64,000 bases of DNA from Dehalococcoidia bacterium. GTDB lineage: Bacteria > Chloroflexota > Dehalococcoidia > Lucifugimonadales > Lucifugimonadaceae. The stretch spans positions 60,328-124,327 of the forward strand of contig JAAZYI010000020.1 of NCBI GenBank assembly GCA_014239735.1. Direction: 5' to 3'. The notes under the pieces are model-generated. The model was not told the DNA's origin, did not search any database, and saw only the letters and a program-made list of their open reading frames with translations. Made by a program: the position numbers and the translations under genes. Below are positions 21,770 to 31,279 of the stretch, in pieces; position 1 is the stretch's first letter, and each line of letters begins with the position of its first letter.

Positions 21770-23233
21770 CTATTTAGGCTCAGGAACCTGTATGACCCTT
21801 AGCAAATTAGTGTTTCCTGGTATTCCAATAGGCATTCCTGCTGCGACAACAACATAATCTTTATTTTTTGCTATTCCTGTCTGTATAGATACATCAGATC
21901 CCAATTTAAACATTGCTTGTACTGTTTTAAATTGAGGAGCGGATAAAGGAATTACGCCCCATCTTAAAAGTAACTTTTCTACATTTTTCTCATGAATTAG
22001 TCCTATGATTGGTGCTTTTGGCCTAAAAGATGAGACTCTGCCAGCAGTACTGCCAGACTCAGTGAAGGCTAGTATCGCCTTTGCCTCTACTAAATTTGAT
22101 GTTTTACAGGCATTATATGCAATTGCATCATCAATTGATGAAAACCCTTTTCCTATAAATCTTTTTTCAAGGTATTCTTCAAAATTAAAATAATTTTCTG
22201 CTTCAACTGAAATTTTTGCCATATTCTTAACTGTTTCAACGGGGTATTTACCTATAGAAGTTTCTGCAGAAAGCATTATTGCATCAGTTCCATCCATAAC
22301 TGCATTGTGGATATCGGTTACCTCTGCTCTTGTAGGTGATGGTGATTCAATCATTGATTCAAGCATTTGAGTGGCAGTGATAACCGGTTTTCCCTGATGA
22401 TTTGCTTCCTCAATAATAATTTTTTGTATTCTAGGAACTTTCTCTAATGGCAATTGAACACCTAGATCACCTCTTGCTACCATTACGCCATCAGATTCAG
22501 ATATGATTTCTTTTAAGTGAGGGACAGAGCTTGGAAGCTCTATCTTTGATATAAGCTGAGGGTTAAAATTGCTATTGCTATAATATTCTTTTACTTTTTT
22601 TACATCACCTTCATCCCTAATAAATGAAAGCCCAACAAACGTGGCATTAACTTTTCTTGCAAATTTTAGACCTTTAATCGTTTCATCCGTGAAATAATCT
22701 AGTTTGGATATTGATCCTGGAATTGTTACAGACTTATTAGACTTTAGTACAGAGGTATTTTGAACAGCACATAAGATTTCATCGCCTTTAACTTTATTTA
22801 CATTTAACTTTATAGCGCCGTCATCTAGGAAAATTATTTTAATGTTTTTTAAATCCTTTTTGAGCCCTTCTGGCCATACTTTAATTTTATTGATTGCTCC
22901 GTTATTAATCTCAGTTGCTGAGCCTAGGATAATTTTTTGCCCCTTTTTTAGCTCTATTGAATTATTAGGAATTTTCCCAACTCTGTACTTGGGCCCAGGT
23001 ATATCAATTAATATACCTAATGGTACTTTCAGTTCTTCAGCTGCTTTTCTAGAATTTTCAACATATTTTATATGCTCTTTAGTTTCGCCATGAGATAAGT
23101 TTAATCTAGCAACAGACATGCCTTCTTTGATTAGCTTCTTTAGAGTATCAGTTTCTCCAGTTGCTGGGCCTATAGTGCAAACAATTTTCGTTTTAGGCCT
23201 ATTTTTTATGAAATTATTTATTGAATATTTCAA
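21770..23233 (-). CDS. pyk: Pyruvate kinase
   Basis: TKIVCTIGPATGE, ARLNLSHG, MVARGDLGVQLPLEKVPRIQK, GKPVITATQMLESMI. Confidence 0.98.
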   Translation of the reverse strand: MKYSINNFIKNRPKTKIVCTIGPATGETDTLKKLIKEGMSVARLNLSHGETKEHIKYVENSRKAAEELKVPLGILIDIPGPKYRVGKIPNNSIELKKGQKIILGSATEINNGAINKIKVWPEGLKKDLKNIKIIFLDDGAIKLNVNKVKGDEILCAVQNTSVLKSNKSVTIPGSISKLDYFTDETIKGLKFARKVNATFVGLSFIRDEGDVKKVKEYYSNSNFNPQLISKIELPSSVPHLKEIISESDGVMVARGDLGVQLPLEKVPRIQKIIIEEANHQGKPVITATQMLESMIESPSPTRAEVTDIHNAVMDGTDAIMLSAETSIGKYPVETVKNMAKISVEAENYFNFEEYLEKRFIGKGFSSIDDAIAYNACKTSNLVEAKAILAFTESGSTAGRVSSFRPKAPIIGLIHEKNVEKLLLRWGVIPLSAPQFKTVQAMFKLGSDVSIQTGIAKNKDYVVVAAGMPIGIPGNTNLLRVIQVPEPK

Positions 23234-23343
23234 TATATTTATCTCGAATCTGTAGAAATTATTTTTCTGTAACTTTATTCTAAATAAAGGATAACTAAAT
23301 AAAGTAGCTATAACAACAGACAGGATAATAAAAATATTTCTTT

Positions 23344-24561
23344 ATGGAAGCAATTGGCTTAATTAGTAAAAACTCGTTTAACGAATACGGTGACTCTATT
23401 TCAATTTATTTGAACCATTCTTTAGATAATGGATATGAATTGAACAAATTATTTATTGATTCAGAAATTGAAGAAAACGAGATTGTTAAAAGAGGGAACT
23501 ATAACACCCTTATTGAAGACTTTTCATTTAGAAATAAAAAACTACTGATTTTTAATTCTAATGATATTGCAGAAAATTTACCTTCATTAATTGAAAATTA
23601 TATCAAGCTTAATGAGAGAGGCGTGCAGATTGAATTAATTAATTCATCAACTCAAGATTTATTATCTGATGGCTTATTGAGGCTTGGTTACCTGAAACCG
23701 AAGAATGAAAAACAAATTAAAATTGCTGAAACTATAAAATCTAAGTCAATTAAAGGAGGTTTTCTAGGAAGGGCTCCTTTTGGGTATTTAAAATCTTCAT
23801 CAGGAGGATTTATTATTGATCCTGATAAATCAGAGTTGATAAAAACTATTTTTAATCTTTATAGTGGAGAATATGGGAAAAATAATAGAATTGGATTAAG
23901 AAAAATTTCAAAAATAATTAAAACTAAATACTCATTTAGAGAATTAAAATGGGCTCCTCAAACTATAAAAAAAATATTAAAAAACAGATTTTATACAGGT
24001 GTTTATAGAAGAGATTTAGTAATAATATCTAATAACCATGAACCTATTATTACAAATGAACAGTTTGATTTTGTGCAAAATTTATTTTTAAGCCGAAGAT
24101 TGAGTTTTAATAAATCTAAGTCAAAAATGAGCATGAGAAATAAAATTTTATTTAAATGTGGTTATTGTAATTATAAATTAAATAAGTCTACTCATCATAG
24201 AAAATGGAAGAGAGCCTCAGGAGAAGAATTTAAAAAAATATATACTTATCTAAATTGTCAAAATGATCAATGTAATAAAGTTATAAATAAGAGATTAGAA
24301 ATTGAAAAATATTATATTAATGATCAGGACGAAGACTTCAATAATATAAAAGAGTTCGCCAGTTACAATAGATTAGTTAACGATTTTAAAAAAAATATTA
24401 AGTTAGTTATTAGGGGTAGATTTAAAGTTTCCAGTCTTAAATATGATATAGATCAGCTTAAAGAATATGAGAAATATTTTGAAATCAATAGCCCTAAAAA
24501 CAAATATAATAAGATTATAGAAGTTAAGAATAACTTCAATGAAATTTTGACTCCTGCTTAA
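23344..24561 (+). CDS. Large serine recombinase-family protein with degenerate N-terminal catalytic domain
   Basis: Recombinase domain GGFLGRAPFGYLKSSSGGFIIDPDKSELIKTIFNLY...WAPQTIKKILKNRFYTGVYRRD; zinc ribbon FKCGYCNYKL...LNCQNDQCNK; no resolvase R-x-S or DRLxR motif in the N-terminus. Confidence 0.75.
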   Translation: MEAIGLISKNSFNEYGDSISIYLNHSLDNGYELNKLFIDSEIEENEIVKRGNYNTLIEDFSFRNKKLLIFNSNDIAENLPSLIENYIKLNERGVQIELINSSTQDLLSDGLLRLGYLKPKNEKQIKIAETIKSKSIKGGFLGRAPFGYLKSSSGGFIIDPDKSELIKTIFNLYSGEYGKNNRIGLRKISKIIKTKYSFRELKWAPQTIKKILKNRFYTGVYRRDLVIISNNHEPIITNEQFDFVQNLFLSRRLSFNKSKSKMSMRNKILFKCGYCNYKLNKSTHHRKWKRASGEEFKKIYTYLNCQNDQCNKVINKRLEIEKYYINDQDEDFNNIKEFASYNRLVNDFKKNIKLVIRGRFKVSSLKYDIDQLKEYEKYFEINSPKNKYNKIIEVKNNFNEILTPA

Positions 24562-24575
24562 AAGTTTAATATATT
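24547..24575 (+). promoter_or_regulatory. Candidate rnpB promoter
   Basis: TTGACT (24547-24552), 17-nt spacer, TATATT (24570-24575), 7 nt to predicted rnpB 5' end at 24583. Confidence 0.6.
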
Positions 24576-24582
24576 CAATTTC

Positions 24583-24920
24583 GATCAAGGTGGACGAGCA
24601 GTCGCTTTTTAAAAGAGGAAAGTCTGAGCACCATCGGATTAGAATGCCGGTTAATTGCCGGGCAGGGTAACCTGACGGAAAGTGCAACAGAAAGTATACC
24701 GCCATATGGTAAGGGTGAAATGGTGAGGTAAGAGCTCACCTCTATTAAGGAAACTTAATTGGATTGGCAAACCCCATTCGGTGCAAGGTCAAATAGAGGA
24801 GCTAATGCGAATCCGACAAGCTTCTGGGTAGACCGCTTGATTCATTTGGTAACAAATGAACTAGATAAATGGCTGCTGCCTTAATAAGGTACAGAACTCA
24901 GCTTATAGTTTGCCTTGATC
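24583..24920 (+). ncRNA. rnpB: RNase P RNA
   Basis: P1 helix GATCAAGG (24583-24590) / CCTTGATC (24913-24920); conserved GAGGAAAGTC, ACAGAAAGTATACCGCC, GGTAAGGGTGAAATGGTGAGGTAAGAGCTCACC, GGCAAACCCC, ACAGAACTCAGCTTATAG. Confidence 0.97.
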
Positions 24921-26091
24921 AGTCTTTTTGACCTCTTTGGTTCCACTGAGAATTAACAAACATATTTAATCCAGGATCAAGTATTATATCTTTGTATTTC
25001 TCTGGAGGATTATCTTTAATAAAATCTTCATCTAATTCTACGCCCCAGCCTGGACCTTTAGGTAAACTAAAATACCCATCTACAACTTCTGGATAATTTG
25101 TGCCGGCATTTTTCACATGAGGGTCAGCAAAATCATTAAAGTGTTCAACTATTTTTCCATTACGTAGAGTAAAAACAAGACTTACGGAAGCCGCAGTAGA
25201 AATTATACCTCCAACATTATGAGGGGCTACCATTATAGAATAGTTCTCGGCATTCGATGATATTTTTTTTGCTTCTAGTATTCCTCCAGTCTGTGTTATA
25301 TCAGGCTGAATAACATCTACACATCCTAAAGACCATAGTTCTCTAAACTCAGGTGCACCATACAACCTTTCTCCTGTAGCTATTGGAAGTCTAGTGTGAT
25401 CTCTAACTGACTTTAAAGCTGGCAGGTCACCTGGCCTAGTAGGCTCTTCTAGCCATGCCGGCTCATATTTTTCAACATAATTTGCTATCTCTCTTGCTTG
25501 ATGAGGAGAAAACCTTCCATGTAGTTCTAGCATTATTTGCGCTCTGTTTCCTGCTACTGAAGCAACTGCATCTATTAGGTCCATAGACTTATGGAATTCT
25601 TTTCTAGTTAATTCCAAGTCTCCATTACCAAATGGATCAAATTTCATTCCAATATATCCTTTATCTACAACTTTTTGAGCAGCTTCTGCAAATTGATTAG
25701 GATCTCTCTCAACCGTGTACCAACCATTAGCATATGCAGGAATTTTATCCTTTACTTTTCCTCCTAGAAGCTTATAAACAGGCAGATTAGTAAATTTGCC
25801 CATTATATCCCAAAAAGCTAACTCAACTAAGGCTAGTCCTGTGTAGACAACTTCTCCTGGCTTTCCAAAATCTAGAAGGGTGAACCTTCTATATAAGTCT
25901 TCAATGTCAAAAGGATCATGACCAATAAAATGCCTCTCAACATCTTTTAGAAACTCAGTAACAGTGTGTGTTTTGCCTAGTATTCTTGCCTCCCCAACTC
26001 CTACTATCCCTTCATCTGTTTCTATTATTAAGTAAGTTAAATTTCTCCAAGGAGTCCCAAGAACTAACGTTCTAAATCCTGTTGTTTTCAT
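24919..26091 (-). CDS. Enolase superfamily, mandelate racemase/muconate lactonizing family
   Basis: VGVGEARILG, GMKFDPFG, IMLELHGRFS, WLEEPTRPGD, IATGERLYG, VQPDITQTGGILEAKKI, VAPHNVGGI. Confidence 0.92.
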   Translation of the reverse strand: MKTTGFRTLVLGTPWRNLTYLIIETDEGIVGVGEARILGKTHTVTEFLKDVERHFIGHDPFDIEDLYRRFTLLDFGKPGEVVYTGLALVELAFWDIMGKFTNLPVYKLLGGKVKDKIPAYANGWYTVERDPNQFAEAAQKVVDKGYIGMKFDPFGNGDLELTRKEFHKSMDLIDAVASVAGNRAQIMLELHGRFSPHQAREIANYVEKYEPAWLEEPTRPGDLPALKSVRDHTRLPIATGERLYGAPEFRELWSLGCVDVIQPDITQTGGILEAKKISSNAENYSIMVAPHNVGGIISTAASVSLVFTLRNGKIVEHFNDFADPHVKNAGTNYPEVVDGYFSLPKGPGWGVELDEDFIKDNPPEKYKDIILDPGLNMFVNSQWNQRGQKD

Positions 26092-26107
26092 GATTTTGCC
26101 TTAATCT

Positions 26108-27766
26108 CTAGCTAGTTTTTAATAATTCTTCATAAGAAGACATTTTTAACTCTGGTTGAGTTTTTACATCTAGTAATGCAGAAGTTCCTTCAGAATTTAA
26201 TTTTTGAGCTTTTGTTATAGCTCCTTTTAATTCATCAGGACTATTTACTTCTATTCCTTCAGCACCCATCCCTTTAGCAATTATAGAATAATTTCCAGTC
26301 ATTTTTATTGTCTCAAATTTTTCTATTGATTGAGGATATCTTGAAGGATAACCTCCCATTGTTCCATTATTCATAACCACAGTTGTTATTGGGTTTCCAG
26401 ATCTTGAGGATGTTTCTATATCTAAGCCTGACATTCCAAATGCTCCATCCCCCATGAAATTTAAACAAAATTTATTTGGCTCAGCCATCTTTGCTCCAAT
26501 CATTAATGGTATTCCATAGCCTAAATGAGTACTTTTACCCCAACCTAAATATGAACAAGGCACTGTTGATGTTAAGAAAGGCATAATTTGATCTCTTGGA
26601 TGTCCAGCATCATGAGTAATTATACTATTTTCATGATCAATATTTTTGTTGATCTCATTGATAAGCCTGTAGGGATTAATTGGATTCATATTTGAATTTA
26701 ATAAAGGATTCCATTCTTTAAGCCATTCGTTCTTGCATTTTTGTATTTCTTCTATTACTTGAACTCTTCTTTTGCCATAATCATTTGATTTATAATTTGA
26801 TTTAATACATTCGATCATTTTCTGTAGCACGATTTTTGAGTCTCCCAATAATGGAATATCAACTGAATAATCTTTGTTTATATCTTCGTGATTATTTGTT
26901 GAATGAATTATTTTTTTTCCGCCAGGGATAGTAATGCCATAATTAGTTTTTGTTAAACTAGAACCAATAGCAAAAATCGCATCTGATGTGCCCAGCCATT
27001 TCCATACTGACTTTGGAGCAGTTCTGTTTGCTGACCCAAGTGATAATGGATTTCTTTCGTCGAATGAACTTTTACCAGGCATAGTTGTTACAACTGGTAA
27101 AGCTAATAGGTCTGACAAGATTTTCAATTCTTCTGTTGCATTAGAGTATAAAACTCCTTGGCCAGACCAAATTATTGGATTTTTAGAATTAATTAATAAA
27201 TTAACTGCCTTTTCAATATAATCATCTGAAGGTGAAACCTTTGATTCTTCTGGGCTAGAATAACTTTTTAAATTGTTAACATCCTGAGTCATGCTATCTC
27301 TATGCATTTCAAGTAATACAGGTCCTGGCCTTCCATTTTTTAATGAGTGAATTGCTCTTCTCATTAAAGGAACTATTTTTTCTGGACTATTTATAGATTC
27401 AGCCCATTTCGTAATTCTTTCATAATTTCTAGATGCCCAAAATGTTGGCTTTACATCAGTTTCCATCAGTGATGCTCCATCAGGTATGAATAATAAAGGA
27501 ACTGAATCAGCCCAAGCTTGAGCAATAGCTCCATAAGCGTTTTCTGCACCAGGCCCACCTTGACATGCAAAAACTCCAAAACTTTTTCCAGACTTAACTC
27601 TGCTGTAGCCATCAGCAGCCATTATTCCACCTCTTTCTTGTCTAAACATAATTGGCCTTATCCCTTCTTTAGCTACGGCTTCTATCAGAGGATTAGAAGG
27701 AAAACATGCCATCCACTCAATCTTTTCTTTTTTTAATATTTTTGCAATTACATCATAGCCATTCAT
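26108..27766 (-). CDS. Thiamine pyrophosphate-requiring enzyme (acetolactate synthase-like)
   Basis: FRQERGGIMAADGYSRV, FACQGGPGAENAYGAIAQA, TPP motif NFMGDGAFGMSGLDIETSSRSGNPITTVVMNN. Confidence 0.9.
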   Translation of the reverse strand: MNGYDVIAKILKKEKIEWMACFPSNPLIEAVAKEGIRPIMFRQERGGIMAADGYSRVKSGKSFGVFACQGGPGAENAYGAIAQAWADSVPLLFIPDGASLMETDVKPTFWASRNYERITKWAESINSPEKIVPLMRRAIHSLKNGRPGPVLLEMHRDSMTQDVNNLKSYSSPEESKVSPSDDYIEKAVNLLINSKNPIIWSGQGVLYSNATEELKILSDLLALPVVTTMPGKSSFDERNPLSLGSANRTAPKSVWKWLGTSDAIFAIGSSLTKTNYGITIPGGKKIIHSTNNHEDINKDYSVDIPLLGDSKIVLQKMIECIKSNYKSNDYGKRRVQVIEEIQKCKNEWLKEWNPLLNSNMNPINPYRLINEINKNIDHENSIITHDAGHPRDQIMPFLTSTVPCSYLGWGKSTHLGYGIPLMIGAKMAEPNKFCLNFMGDGAFGMSGLDIETSSRSGNPITTVVMNNGTMGGYPSRYPQSIEKFETIKMTGNYSIIAKGMGAEGIEVNSPDELKGAITKAQKLNSEGTSALLDVKTQPELKMSSYEELLKTS

Positions 27767-27851
27767 AACAGTCTCTTTTCATTATTTTTTTTTTAGTTTA
27801 ATATTTTTAATAATTTATTCAATTTTAAGCAGTTATTTTTTTATTGTAGTA

Positions 27852-28562
27852 TTACCAAAATTTTATTCTTCTTAATATCTTTATAAAATTTACTACACCT
27901 ACGAAGCGATTATAATTATATAATTTTGAGGGCAATTCTCCTCTGTTCGACGATTTATATAATTTTGAGAGTCCGCTTTTTTTATGGAACTGAACTAGAG
28001 ATATCTGACTTCTATTTGATCTTGAAAAATTAATTACAAATTCATTAATTTCATCCCAATTAATTTCATTTAATATACTGTCTTTTTTTTGCCCCTTTCT
28101 ATAATTAAATGAATCTGTGTCATCAACAAAAATTATGGAATCTTTGTTTAAATAAGGGAACCAATTATATAGAACTTTTTTTACATGGCTAGATGTATGA
28201 AGGCTGTCAATTAGAAGAATATCTATGCCTCTTTTTTTAATATTTGGGAATTGGCCTAATATTTTATCAACTTCAGTATCATCTGATTGAAAGAAGCTCC
28301 ATGCGCTTGACTCCACTACATCACTGCAATCTTCGATATCAACTGAATAACAGTGACTTCCAGAAAGCTCACTGTTGTAAGCAAATATAGAAGATGAAAA
28401 CCCCTTTCTAACCCCGCATTCCAAAATCAATTGCCCTGCCCTTTTTTGCATTGTTTTGTGTATTTCCTCCATAGGAGAAATTTCAGGATAAGTAATGTCT
28501 TTTTCTTGGAGACTTTGAAAATTAGATATAATTTTATCTATGTCGAAATGCTTTGAGTTCAT
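27852..28562 (-). CDS. Class I SAM-dependent methyltransferase-like protein
   Basis: LILECGVRKGFSSSIFA, CYSVDIEDC, IDILLIDSLHTSSHVKKVLYNWFPYL, IIFVDDTD. Confidence 0.65.
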   Translation of the reverse strand: MNSKHFDIDKIISNFQSLQEKDITYPEISPMEEIHKTMQKRAGQLILECGVRKGFSSSIFAYNSELSGSHCYSVDIEDCSDVVESSAWSFFQSDDTEVDKILGQFPNIKKRGIDILLIDSLHTSSHVKKVLYNWFPYLNKDSIIFVDDTDSFNYRKGQKKDSILNEINWDEINEFVINFSRSNRSQISLVQFHKKSGLSKLYKSSNRGELPSKLYNYNRFVGVVNFIKILRRIKFW

Positions 28563-28672
28563 AACAAATTAAGTCATTGAAATTAAAAAATTAGTATTCA
28601 AATATATATATAGAGTAACATAATAATTTAAGTATAATGCAAGTTATTATTTAGATAAATATAGTATAAATT

Positions 28673-31276
28673 ATGAGTTTAATTAACAGTAAATACGAAT
28701 ATTATAGTATAAAAAATTTAGCTGAAGAAAAAGAGATAAAGAAGCTTCCATATTCGATCAGAGTACTATTAGAAAATATTTTGAGAGGTAAGGATTTTGG
28801 CTATTCCAATGAAAATGATATAGAAAATGTTTTGAAGTGGAGTCCAGGTAATATACCTAAAAAAGAAATCCCTTTTATGCCTTCTAGAGTTGTATTGCAA
28901 GATTTCACTGGTGTTCCCGCTGTGGTGGATTTAGCTACTATGAGAGATGCAGCAAAAAAATTAGGGTTTGATTCTAAGAAAGTTAATCCTTTAGTCAGGT
29001 CAGATTTAGTCATTGATCATTCTGTTCAAGTTGATTTTTACAAAAGTTCAAAGGCTTTACAAAAGAACACTGAACTTGAATTTCAGAGGAATAGAGAAAG
29101 ATATCAATTTTTAAAATGGGGGCAACAGGCCTTTGATAATTTTAGAATTATACCACCAGGAGTAGGAATAGTTCATCAGGTTAATCTTGAGTATCTCGCT
29201 CCCGGGGTAATAATAAATAATATTAATGGAGTAAATAAAATATATCCTGATACTTGTATTGGGACAGACTCACACACAACCATGATTAATGGGTTGGGAG
29301 TATTAGGTTGGGGTGTTGGAGGGATAGAAGCTGAAGCAGTAATGTTAGGCCAGCCTTATTATATGAAATTACCTGAAGTAATAGGGGTGAATATATCAGG
29401 AAAACTTAGAGAAGGTACTACAGCAACAGATCTTGTCCTTTCAATCACTCAAGTCCTAAGAAATCTAGGAGTTGTAGAGAAGTTTGTTGAGTTTTTTGGA
29501 AAAGGTTTAAGCGCTATGTCTCTCCAAGATAGGGCTACTATTGCAAATATGGCGCCTGAATATGGCGCCACATGTGGATTTTTCCCTGTTGATGATGAGA
29601 CATTGAGTTATTTAAAAAATTCTGGAAGAGATTCAGAAATTGTAAGTCTTGCGGAAGATTATTCAAAAGAACAATTAATGTTCCATGATGAAAATTCTAT
29701 TCCTGAATATAATGAAATAGTTGATTTTGACTTAGACTCTGTCAGGCCAAGTTTATCTGGCCCAAGAAGACCACAAGATAAAATTTTTTTAAATGATGTT
29801 AAATCTGTATTCAGTAATGAATTTAAAGGATTAAGTAAATCTAATGACAAATTAAGCAATGGATCTGTAGCAATTGCAGCTATTACTAGTTGTACAAATA
29901 CATCTAATCCTTCAGTTATGATTGGTGCAGGCTTACTTGCAAGAAATCTAGAAAATATTGGATTAAAACCTAAACCATGGGTTAAGACATCAATGGCTCC
30001 TGGCTCTAGAGTTGTGACTAGCTATCTAAGTAATTCCGGTTTAGATAAATATTTGGATAGCCTAGGTTTTAATACTGTTGGTTTTGGTTGTACTACTTGT
30101 ATAGGAAATTCAGGACCCCTTGACGATGAAGTATCTGAAAATATAGAAAGTTCAGATCTAGTTGTAGCTAGTGTTTTAAGTGGGAATAGAAATTTTGAAG
30201 GTCGAATTCACCCTTTAGTTAAAGCTAATTTTCTGGCCTCTCCATTATTAGTCATAGCTTATGCTGTAGCTGGAACTGTTAATATTGATATGACTAATGA
30301 TCCGTTAGGTACTGATTCTTCAGGAAGAGATGTTTATTTGGCTGATGTATGGCCATCTTCAAAGGATATTCAAAATGAAATTAACAAATCTATTTCCCCC
30401 GAGATGTTTAAAGAGCAATATGAAAATGCAATTTTAAATAATAATGATTGGAATAAATTAGAATCTTCCAAAGGAGAAAATTATAAGTGGGATTCAAGTT
30501 CAAGTTATATTCAAAAAGCACCATTCTTTGATGACTTCTCAAAAGATGCTCCTGAAATTAAACCATTAAAAGATGCAAGGTTATTATGTGTATTGGGGGA
30601 TTCTGTAACTACAGATCATATTTCACCAGCAGGCTCAATTCCTGAGTTAGCTCCAGCAGGTCAATTTTTGATTTCCAGAGATATTCCTAGGAATCAATTT
30701 AATTCTTATGGTTCGAGAAGAGGCAATCATGATGTAATGGCACGAGGGACATTTGGAAATATTAGATTAAAGAACCTTTTAACTCCTGAAAAAGAAGGTG
30801 ATTGGACTATGTTTTTCCCTGAAAATAGAGAGATGAGAATATTTGAAGCTGCTAAAGAATATGAAAAAAATGATACCCCTCTAATTGTTATTGCAGGTAA
30901 GGAATATGGAACAGGATCTTCAAGAGATTGGGCAGCAAAAGGACCAAATCTCTTAGGAGTAAAAGCAGTTATTGCAGAAAGTTTTGAGCGAATTCATAGG
31001 AGTAATTTAATTGGAATGGGAATCACTCCCTTAGAATTTGTTGATGGTGAAAATTATAAATCTCTTGGCTTATTTGGTGATGAATATTTTGATTTTGAAG
31101 ATATTAATATTGATACTGAACCATTATCAATAATTAGTATAAAAGCTAAAAGAGGAAATGAACTTGGAGTTAACTTTAAGGTTAAATTAAGAGTAGATAC
31201 TGAAATAGAAAAAAAGTATTTATTTAATGGGGGAGTACTGCAATTTGTGTTAAGGGATATGGTTTCAAGTTTCTAA
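28673..31276 (+). CDS. acnA: Aconitate hydratase
   Basis: TDSHTTMINGLGVLGWGVGGIEAEAVMLGQP, AAITSCTNTSNPSVM, GFGCTTCIGNSGPL, GKEYGTGSSRDWAAKGPNLLGVKAVIAESFERIHRSNLIGMG. Confidence 0.98.
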   Translation: MSLINSKYEYYSIKNLAEEKEIKKLPYSIRVLLENILRGKDFGYSNENDIENVLKWSPGNIPKKEIPFMPSRVVLQDFTGVPAVVDLATMRDAAKKLGFDSKKVNPLVRSDLVIDHSVQVDFYKSSKALQKNTELEFQRNRERYQFLKWGQQAFDNFRIIPPGVGIVHQVNLEYLAPGVIINNINGVNKIYPDTCIGTDSHTTMINGLGVLGWGVGGIEAEAVMLGQPYYMKLPEVIGVNISGKLREGTTATDLVLSITQVLRNLGVVEKFVEFFGKGLSAMSLQDRATIANMAPEYGATCGFFPVDDETLSYLKNSGRDSEIVSLAEDYSKEQLMFHDENSIPEYNEIVDFDLDSVRPSLSGPRRPQDKIFLNDVKSVFSNEFKGLSKSNDKLSNGSVAIAAITSCTNTSNPSVMIGAGLLARNLENIGLKPKPWVKTSMAPGSRVVTSYLSNSGLDKYLDSLGFNTVGFGCTTCIGNSGPLDDEVSENIESSDLVVASVLSGNRNFEGRIHPLVKANFLASPLLVIAYAVAGTVNIDMTNDPLGTDSSGRDVYLADVWPSSKDIQNEINKSISPEMFKEQYENAILNNNDWNKLESSKGENYKWDSSSSYIQKAPFFDDFSKDAPEIKPLKDARLLCVLGDSVTTDHISPAGSIPELAPAGQFLISRDIPRNQFNSYGSRRGNHDVMARGTFGNIRLKNLLTPEKEGDWTMFFPENREMRIFEAAKEYEKNDTPLIVIAGKEYGTGSSRDWAAKGPNLLGVKAVIAESFERIHRSNLIGMGITPLEFVDGENYKSLGLFGDEYFDFEDINIDTEPLSIISIKAKRGNELGVNFKVKLRVDTEIEKKYLFNGGVLQFVLRDMVSSF

Positions 31277-31279
31277 ATT

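Noticed and set aside
24403-24705. ORF 100 aa on minus strand
   Set aside because: Covers the 3' end of the recombinase and the 5' part of RNase P RNA; RNA signatures explain the sequence.
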